Part shown: in pieces, positions 6,637-10,680 of the stretch
Position numbering within the stretch: the stretch's first letter is position 1
Layout: every line of letters starts with the position of its first letter
Source: Actinomycetota bacterium
GTDB lineage: Bacteria; Actinomycetota; Acidimicrobiia; Acidimicrobiales; Ilumatobacteraceae
Direction of reading: 5' to 3'
Assembly (NCBI GenBank): GCA_005793785.1
Contig: SXPW01000091.1
Coordinates: 1-10,680 of the forward strand
Length of the DNA: 10,680 bases
Notes under the pieces: generated by a model
What the model saw: only the letters and a program-made list of their open reading frames with translations
Told to the model about the DNA's origin: nothing
The model's database searches: none
Translations under genes and position numbers: made by a program

Positions 6637-8057
6637 ACCGCGCGCTCCAACTCGGCCGCCACACGGAACATGGTCGCTTCGCCCAGGGCTGGTGCCAACA
6701 CTTGCACTCCGACGGGTAGGCCCGCTTCTCCGGTTCCGAACGGCACGCTCATTGCGGCATGACCCGCCAGGTTGGTGGGAATCGTGAACACGTCGCACAA
6801 ATACATGGCCAACGGATTGCTGGTCTTGTCACCGAACTTGAACGCCACCGTGGGCGATGTGGGTGTGAGGATCACGTCGCAATCCTGATATGCCTTGGCA
6901 AAGTCGTCGGCAATGAGTCGGCGAACCTTCAGCGCCTTGCCGTAGTACGCGTCGTAGTAACCCGCGGACAACGCGTAGGTACCGAGCATGATTCGACGCT
7001 TGACCTCGTCGCCGAACCCGGCCGAGCGCGTCGTTGCATACATGGAATTGAGATCCTTGGCGTCGACGCGCAAGCCGTAACGAACCCCGTCGAAGCGCGC
7101 CAGATTGCTGCTCGCCTCCGCCGGAGCAACCAAGTAGTAGGCGGTGAGACCATACGACATCGACGGAATCTGCACATCCACGACGGTGGCACCGGCCTTG
7201 CGCAAAGCGTCGAACGCCGTGTCGAGCCGCGCCAACACGTCCGGGGAGGAACCTTCCGGCATGTCGGTGATCCTGCCGATGCGCATCCCCTCCACGCCTT
7301 GTGCCAACACCGCCGACAAGTCGGGTGCGGCGCGCGGCAACGAAGTGGAATCGAGCGGGTCGTGTCCCGCGATCACCTCCATGAGCAGTGCGGCATCGGC
7401 GACGGTGGTGGCAAAGGGACCGATCTGGTCCAAACTGCTCCCGAACGCGATGAGACCTTGGCGCGACACCATGCCGTACGTCGGCTTCACACCGACGAGT
7501 CCGCACAATGCCGCTGGCTGGCGAATGCTTCCACCCGTATCACTGCCGAGCGACACCGTGGAAAATCCAGCGGCCACGGCGGCGGCACTGCCGCCACTTG
7601 AACCGCCGGGTACTCGCGTCGTATCCAGGGGGTTGCGCGTCGGACCGAATGCCGAATTCTCCGTGCTCGAGCCCATCGCAAATTCATCGAGGTTCGTCTT
7701 TCCGACGATGACGGCGCCTTCTTCCTCCAGTCGTCGCACCACCGTGGCGTCGTAGGGAGGTTTCCAGCCAGCGAGAATCTTCGAGGAGCACGTTGTCTCG
7801 ACACCACGGGTGCACATGTTGTCCTTGAGTGCCACGGTCACACCGGCGAGCCGACCCACGGATTTGCCTGCCTTCACGTCTGCATCGATCCGCGCCGCTC
7901 GCGCGCGCGCTCGCTCGGCAGTCACGAGATTGAACGCGTGCACCTCGGATTCACGCGCGGCGATTGCCGAGAGGTTCTCCTCAAGGACGGCCGTCGCGCT
8001 GAGGGCTCCGGTTTTCACCGACTCCGCGATGTCGAGCGCAGTACGACGTGCGGTCAC
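6633..8057 (-). CDS. gatA: Aspartyl/glutamyl-tRNA amidotransferase subunit A
   Basis: A 474-residue amidase-signature enzyme that hydrolyses glutamine and passes the ammonia to GatB. The catalytic triad is complete: Lys78 (VALKDNM), Ser153 (PGGSSGGSAAA) and Ser177 (GSDTGGSIRQP), one residue offset from the numbering I recall for Staphylococcus GatA. GVKPTYGMVSRQGLIAFGSS and SLDQIGPFATTVADAAL are GatA-type. It starts with GTG at 8057-8055; GAGGAG at 8064-8069, within the last codons of gatC, is 6 bases upstream and supports this start. The gap to the gatC stop is 3 bases and the stop overlaps the gatB ATG by 4, so the three are one translationally linked operon. Neighbouring gatC and gatB rule out a general amidase. 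Confidence 0.96.
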   Translation of the reverse strand: MTARRTALDIAESVKTGALSATAVLEENLSAIAARESEVHAFNLVTAERARARAARIDADVKAGKSVGRLAGVTVALKDNMCTRGVETTCSSKILAGWKPPYDATVVRRLEEEGAVIVGKTNLDEFAMGSSTENSAFGPTRNPLDTTRVPGGSSGGSAAAVAAGFSTVSLGSDTGGSIRQPAALCGLVGVKPTYGMVSRQGLIAFGSSLDQIGPFATTVADAALLMEVIAGHDPLDSTSLPRAAPDLSAVLAQGVEGMRIGRITDMPEGSSPDVLARLDTAFDALRKAGATVVDVQIPSMSYGLTAYYLVAPAEASSNLARFDGVRYGLRVDAKDLNSMYATTRSAGFGDEVKRRIMLGTYALSAGYYDAYYGKALKVRRLIADDFAKAYQDCDVILTPTSPTVAFKFGDKTSNPLAMYLCDVFTIPTNLAGHAAMSVPFGTGEAGLPVGVQVLAPALGEATMFRVAAELERAV

Positions 8058-8060
8058 CGA

Positions 8061-8363
8061 CTACTCCTCGAATCCGATGATCGGCGGAACACGGAATCGT
8101 CCGTCTTGCGTCGCGGGCGCAACGCCGAGCACCTCGTCATGATCTAGTGACGGTGCCTCGACATCGTCACGCAACACGTTGGAGAGCGGAATCGGCTGAT
8201 TCAACGGCTCGACGGTCGTGAGGTCGAGCGCATCGACGTCACGAAAGTGGTCCAACATTCCGGCAAGTTGATCGGTCATCCGATCGATTTCTGCCTCGTC
8301 GAGGTGCAATCGAGCCAGTCGGGCGACCTTGGCGACCGTTTCGCGCGAAATTTGCTCGGGCAC
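8061..8363 (-). CDS. gatC: Aspartyl/glutamyl-tRNA amidotransferase subunit C
   Basis: A 100-residue protein that holds GatA and GatB together. ISRETVAKVARLARLHLDE near the N-terminus, then DQLAGMLDHFRDVDALDLTTVEP and LRDDV, and the closing DGRFRVPPII, are the standard GatC pattern, and the length is normal. I start at GTG (8363-8361) because this gives the family N-terminus. The frame is open for 77 more codons upstream, but these overlap the alpha-galactosidase and do not resemble GatC. There is no Shine-Dalgarno. The alpha-galactosidase stop is 11 bases upstream, so coupling is possible. TAGCCT lies 8 bases before the GTG and could be a -10, slightly farther than at the other starts here. 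Confidence 0.93.
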   Translation of the reverse strand: MPEQISRETVAKVARLARLHLDEAEIDRMTDQLAGMLDHFRDVDALDLTTVEPLNQPIPLSNVLRDDVEAPSLDHDEVLGVAPATQDGRFRVPPIIGFEE

Positions 8364-8374
8364 GGATACGAAGG

Positions 8375-10492
8375 CTACGAGCGCAGGTACACCAACACGC
8401 CGGACTCGGGCCACAGGCTGGGCGGTTGTAGCCCGATCACCGCAAGTTCGTGGCCGGTACACGTGATTGGTGACGACATCCACGCGGGCAACGTGCGACC
8501 GATTCCGCCCAGTTTGCCGAGGGGAAGATTCGTTACGGTGTACGACCGCTCCGGATCGAGGCCGGGAATACGCCAACGCGGTGCCACCAGCCATGGCGAC
8601 GTTTGCAGTTGGACGTAACCGAGGAGCGCTTCACTGCGATCGGTGGCGTAGACCCCGTGGGCCAACGCAGACTCGTCATCGACATCGAATCGCACCGCGT
8701 CGCCGGTGTGCAGGAGGGCGCGATGGCGCTTGTGGAGTGCGATTGCATCCTTCAGAACGCGTAGTTCGTGGTCGTCCAACGCCCGGGGATCGCACTCCAC
8801 ACCCATCCAACCAAAGATTGCCGAGAGGCAACGCATCTCCATGCGATGCGACCGACCGGTGGTGTGCGACGTACGCGCCGCAACGTGCATCCCGAGCATC
8901 TCGTTGGGCACCCACATTCCGACGCCACGTTGAATTCGTTGTCGCTCGAGCGGGTCGTTGCAATCGCTGGTCCACACTCGAGCCGCGCGAGCCAGGACGG
9001 CATGGTCGATACGACCACCGCCCGATGCACACGACTCGAACTCCACGCCCGGATGGTTGATGCGCAGTTGGTCGAGCAATCGATGGAACGCAGTCGTCTG
9101 CCGATGCGCACCCGCGGCACCGTCCGCGGACGTCGCGTGGATGAGGGGTCGGTTCATGTCCCACTTCACGAACGCGATGTCATGGTTACGCAAGAGTTCG
9201 TCGAGTTGTCCGAAGACGTGTTGGTATGCCGCATCGTTGGTGAGATCCAAAACCAGCTGGTGACGTGCCTGCACGGGTTCATACCCGGACGCATGCAGCA
9301 CCCAGTCCGGATGGTTACGCGCAACCTCGCTCGCCGGGTTCACCATTTCCGGCTCGATCCAGATGCCGAAATCCATACCGAGGGCAGTCACGTGCGAAAT
9401 CAGCGGTGCTAGTCCGTCCGGGTACACCTCGCGCGACACCACCCAGTCACCCAACCCCTGGCGATCGTTGCGCCGAGTGCCGAACCATCCATCATCGAGC
9501 ACGAATCGCTCGACACCGATTCCGGCCGCGGAATCTGCGAGGCCCTTCAGTTTCTCTGCGTCGTGATCGAAGTACGTCGCTTCCCAGGTGTTGAGCAGCA
9601 CCTTGCGAACCTGTGGCACTGCGCCCGACTCGCGCGCCATCGTGCGTAGGTGACCGTGCATCACCCACGTTGCAGGCGTGAATCCGCTCGACGAATACGC
9701 ACCGACGATCACCGGAGTCGAGTAGGACGCACCCGGTTCGAGACACACCTCGCCGGGCATCAACAACTCGCCGAGCTGCGCATACCTTCGACCATCGGGC
9801 AGCACTTCGGCAAGCATCACGTGATTGCCGCTCCATGCCAGGTGACATCCCCACGCTTCGCCCGACCATTCACGGGCAGCATCGGTGCTCCACCACATCG
9901 TCGGCGGGTACTCATGCGATGTTCGCCCGGTTCGGTTTTCGCTGGTCCACGCTCCGTGATCCATCGATCGGCGATGGATCGTTGCCTCGCGCGACCACCG
10001 TCCCGTGTAGGTGGCGAGATCGCGCGCCTGCGACGGCACCGGCACGGTCACCGTGAGTGCATCGAGGAGGTACCGGGTGGCACCGAGATTGGTGACGACG
10101 GCGCTCGCATGCAATGCACCGCTGTCGGTGAGTTCAATGTGAGTGGAGAGTCGCAACATGGCGATGTCGTCGTGCGACACGGTGACCACCGAACGACTCG
10201 TCGACTCGACTTCACATTCGGAAAATCGCGGCGACCAATCACGCCCGCCGGGCCGGTGCCCGATCAATCCGGGACGGGCGAGGGATCCCAACGAGTGTTG
10301 GGGCACCAACTGCAGCGGTGGCACCACGTCCAACGAACCGTGCGTCAGCGGGCGAGTCGACATTGCGGAGAACCGTTCTGCGTCGGGGGACGTGAGCGGT
10401 TCGCCCCAGTGGACGACTTCAGGTACGCCGCCTGACACATCGACGATGACGGATACCCCGTCGTGCACCAAGTGCACCATGCGGGTCGTCAT
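8375..10492 (-). CDS. Alpha-galactosidase, glycoside hydrolase family 36
   Basis: A protein of 705 residues from the ATG at 10490-10492, or 715 from GTG at 10520-10522. It should remove terminal alpha-galactose from melibiose, raffinose or similar sugars with retention. Residues here count from the GTG start. The N-terminal half (to about 300) is the beta-sandwich domain. The catalytic barrel has VLLNTWEATYFDHD (308-321), LDDGWFGTR (342-350) and GIWIEPEMVNP (386-396). KWDMNR holds the nucleophile Asp455, FESCASGGGRID is at 495-506, and WTSDCND has the likely acid/base Asp520. The C-terminal beta domain follows from about 605. There is no signal peptide, so it acts inside the cell on imported sugar. 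I prefer the ATG because TAGGCT ends 7 bases before it. A divergent sugar-type ABC ATPase supports the role. It lies 11 bases upstream of gatC on the same strand. Confidence 0.9.
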   Translation of the reverse strand: MTTRMVHLVHDGVSVIVDVSGGVPEVVHWGEPLTSPDAERFSAMSTRPLTHGSLDVVPPLQLVPQHSLGSLARPGLIGHRPGGRDWSPRFSECEVESTSRSVVTVSHDDIAMLRLSTHIELTDSGALHASAVVTNLGATRYLLDALTVTVPVPSQARDLATYTGRWSREATIHRRSMDHGAWTSENRTGRTSHEYPPTMWWSTDAAREWSGEAWGCHLAWSGNHVMLAEVLPDGRRYAQLGELLMPGEVCLEPGASYSTPVIVGAYSSSGFTPATWVMHGHLRTMARESGAVPQVRKVLLNTWEATYFDHDAEKLKGLADSAAGIGVERFVLDDGWFGTRRNDRQGLGDWVVSREVYPDGLAPLISHVTALGMDFGIWIEPEMVNPASEVARNHPDWVLHASGYEPVQARHQLVLDLTNDAAYQHVFGQLDELLRNHDIAFVKWDMNRPLIHATSADGAAGAHRQTTAFHRLLDQLRINHPGVEFESCASGGGRIDHAVLARAARVWTSDCNDPLERQRIQRGVGMWVPNEMLGMHVAARTSHTTGRSHRMEMRCLSAIFGWMGVECDPRALDDHELRVLKDAIALHKRHRALLHTGDAVRFDVDDESALAHGVYATDRSEALLGYVQLQTSPWLVAPRWRIPGLDPERSYTVTNLPLGKLGGIGRTLPAWMSSPITCTGHELAVIGLQPPSLWPESGVLVYLRS

Positions 10493-10545
10493 CGTTCCGA
10501 GCCTACGATTGGAGTACGCCACGACTCCAGCCGCGAGGGAGCACC
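10493..10545. promoter_or_regulatory. Overlapping divergent promoters between alpha-galactosidase and ABC ATPase genes
   Basis: On the minus strand TAGGCT (RC of 10500-10505) is 7 bases from the alpha-galactosidase ATG. On the plus strand TACGAT (10504-10509) is 36 bases from the ABC ATPase ATG. The two -10-like hexamers share bases 10504-10505, so the promoters would compete or be controlled together. GGAGT (10511-10515) and ACTCC (10524-10528) form a short inverted repeat centred near the expected plus-strand start, a weak operator candidate. GAGGGAG at 10535-10541 is the Shine-Dalgarno of the ATPase gene. No good -35 box is seen on either strand. Confidence 0.45.
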
Positions 10546-10680
10546 ATGTCAGCAGTACGTCTCACGAAAGCCACACGGCACTTCCCGGGAATGAACCGAC
10601 CCGCGGTGAATGAAGTGAGCCTCGAAGTCGCCGATGGTGAGTTTCTCGTTCTGGTCGGTCCATCGGGCTGCGGCAAGTCG
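10546..10680 (+). CDS. Sugar ABC transporter ATP-binding protein (MalK/UgpC type), N-terminal fragment (window edge)
   Basis: Forty-five codons are present, running off the right edge. RPAVNEVSLEVADGEFLVLVGPSGCGKS is the usual N-terminus of the CUT1 sugar-importer ATPases, with the Walker A motif GPSGCGKS at residues 38-45 just inside the window. EFLVLVGPSGCGKS in particular is the MalK/UgpC/MsmK wording. The rest of the ATPase and any regulatory C-terminal domain lie outside. The start is supported by GAGGGAG five to eleven bases upstream of the ATG. Divergent placement with an alpha-galactosidase suggests an alpha-galactoside importer, but such ATPases often serve several importers, so the substrate is inference. 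Confidence 0.88.
   Translation, partial: MSAVRLTKATRHFPGMNRPAVNEVSLEVADGEFLVLVGPSGCGKS

Noticed and set aside
5563..6762. A 399-codon plus-strand open frame opposite gatB
   Set aside because: Antisense shadow of gatB; no motif and no ribosome-binding signal in support.
6637..6798. An upstream extension of gatB by 54 codons
   Set aside because: The extension overlaps the gatA 3' end out of frame and is not GatB-like. The ATG at 6636 has the ATGA overlap and a GGAG 8 bases away.
8364..8594. An upstream extension of gatC by 77 codons
   Set aside because: It overlaps the conserved C-terminal part of the alpha-galactosidase in another frame and would make GatC far longer than its family.
10493..10522. 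A GTG start for the alpha-galactosidase, 10 codons upstream
   Set aside because: GGAG is only 2 bases from this GTG, and the -10-like TAGGCT that fits the ATG would fall within the coding region. It is kept as an alternative, not excluded.

Overview
The window looks like ordinary core chromosome from a moderately GC-rich actinobacterium (Actinomycetota). A member of the Acidimicrobiia is my best guess, but the sequence does not prove it. The evidence is a DUF3054 membrane protein, a 445-residue inositol-3-phosphate synthase, a GatCAB operon, a DtxR/IdeR-type iron box, and start codons that sit directly behind -10-like hexamers (leaderless style). GC is about 60% or more by counting sample lines, with a poorer patch near 54% over a toxin-antitoxin pair.

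Layout. At 1-120 (minus) is the 5' end of a folD-like gene. Divergent from it are inositol-3-phosphate synthase (187-1524, plus) and a DUF3054 membrane protein (1546-1914, plus). These converge on, and overlap by 4 bases, a minus-strand VapBC-type toxin-antitoxin pair (antitoxin 2291-2524, PIN toxin 1911-2294). From there to about 10.5 kb every gene is on the minus strand. In transcription order they are an alpha-galactosidase of family GH36 (8375-10492), gatC, gatA, gatB (8363 down to 5197), an FTR1-type iron permease (4322-5164) and ilvD (2608-4317). At the right edge the first 45 codons of a sugar-type ABC transporter ATPase (10546-10680, plus) start divergently from the alpha-galactosidase.

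How the parts fit. GatCAB converts misacylated Glu-tRNA(Gln) or Asp-tRNA(Asn) to the correct amide. IlvD is the iron-sulfur dehydratase of branched-chain amino acid synthesis. It lies four bases behind the iron permease, whose promoter has a consensus -35 box and a near-consensus iron box between -35 and -10. The alpha-galactosidase and the divergent ABC ATPase suggest import and cleavage of alpha-galactosides. Inositol-3-phosphate synthase starts inositol synthesis for phosphatidylinositol, mycothiol or compatible solutes.

The best signals are regulatory. Five start codons without a Shine-Dalgarno sequence have a TANNNT hexamer ending 6-7 bases upstream, while the two non-overlapping genes with a clear Shine-Dalgarno have a similar hexamer 32-36 bases upstream. 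I found no wholly new multi-gene system, tRNA, rRNA, CRISPR array, insertion sequence or prophage. The only gaps over 60 bases are 121-186 and 2525-2607, and both are described below.
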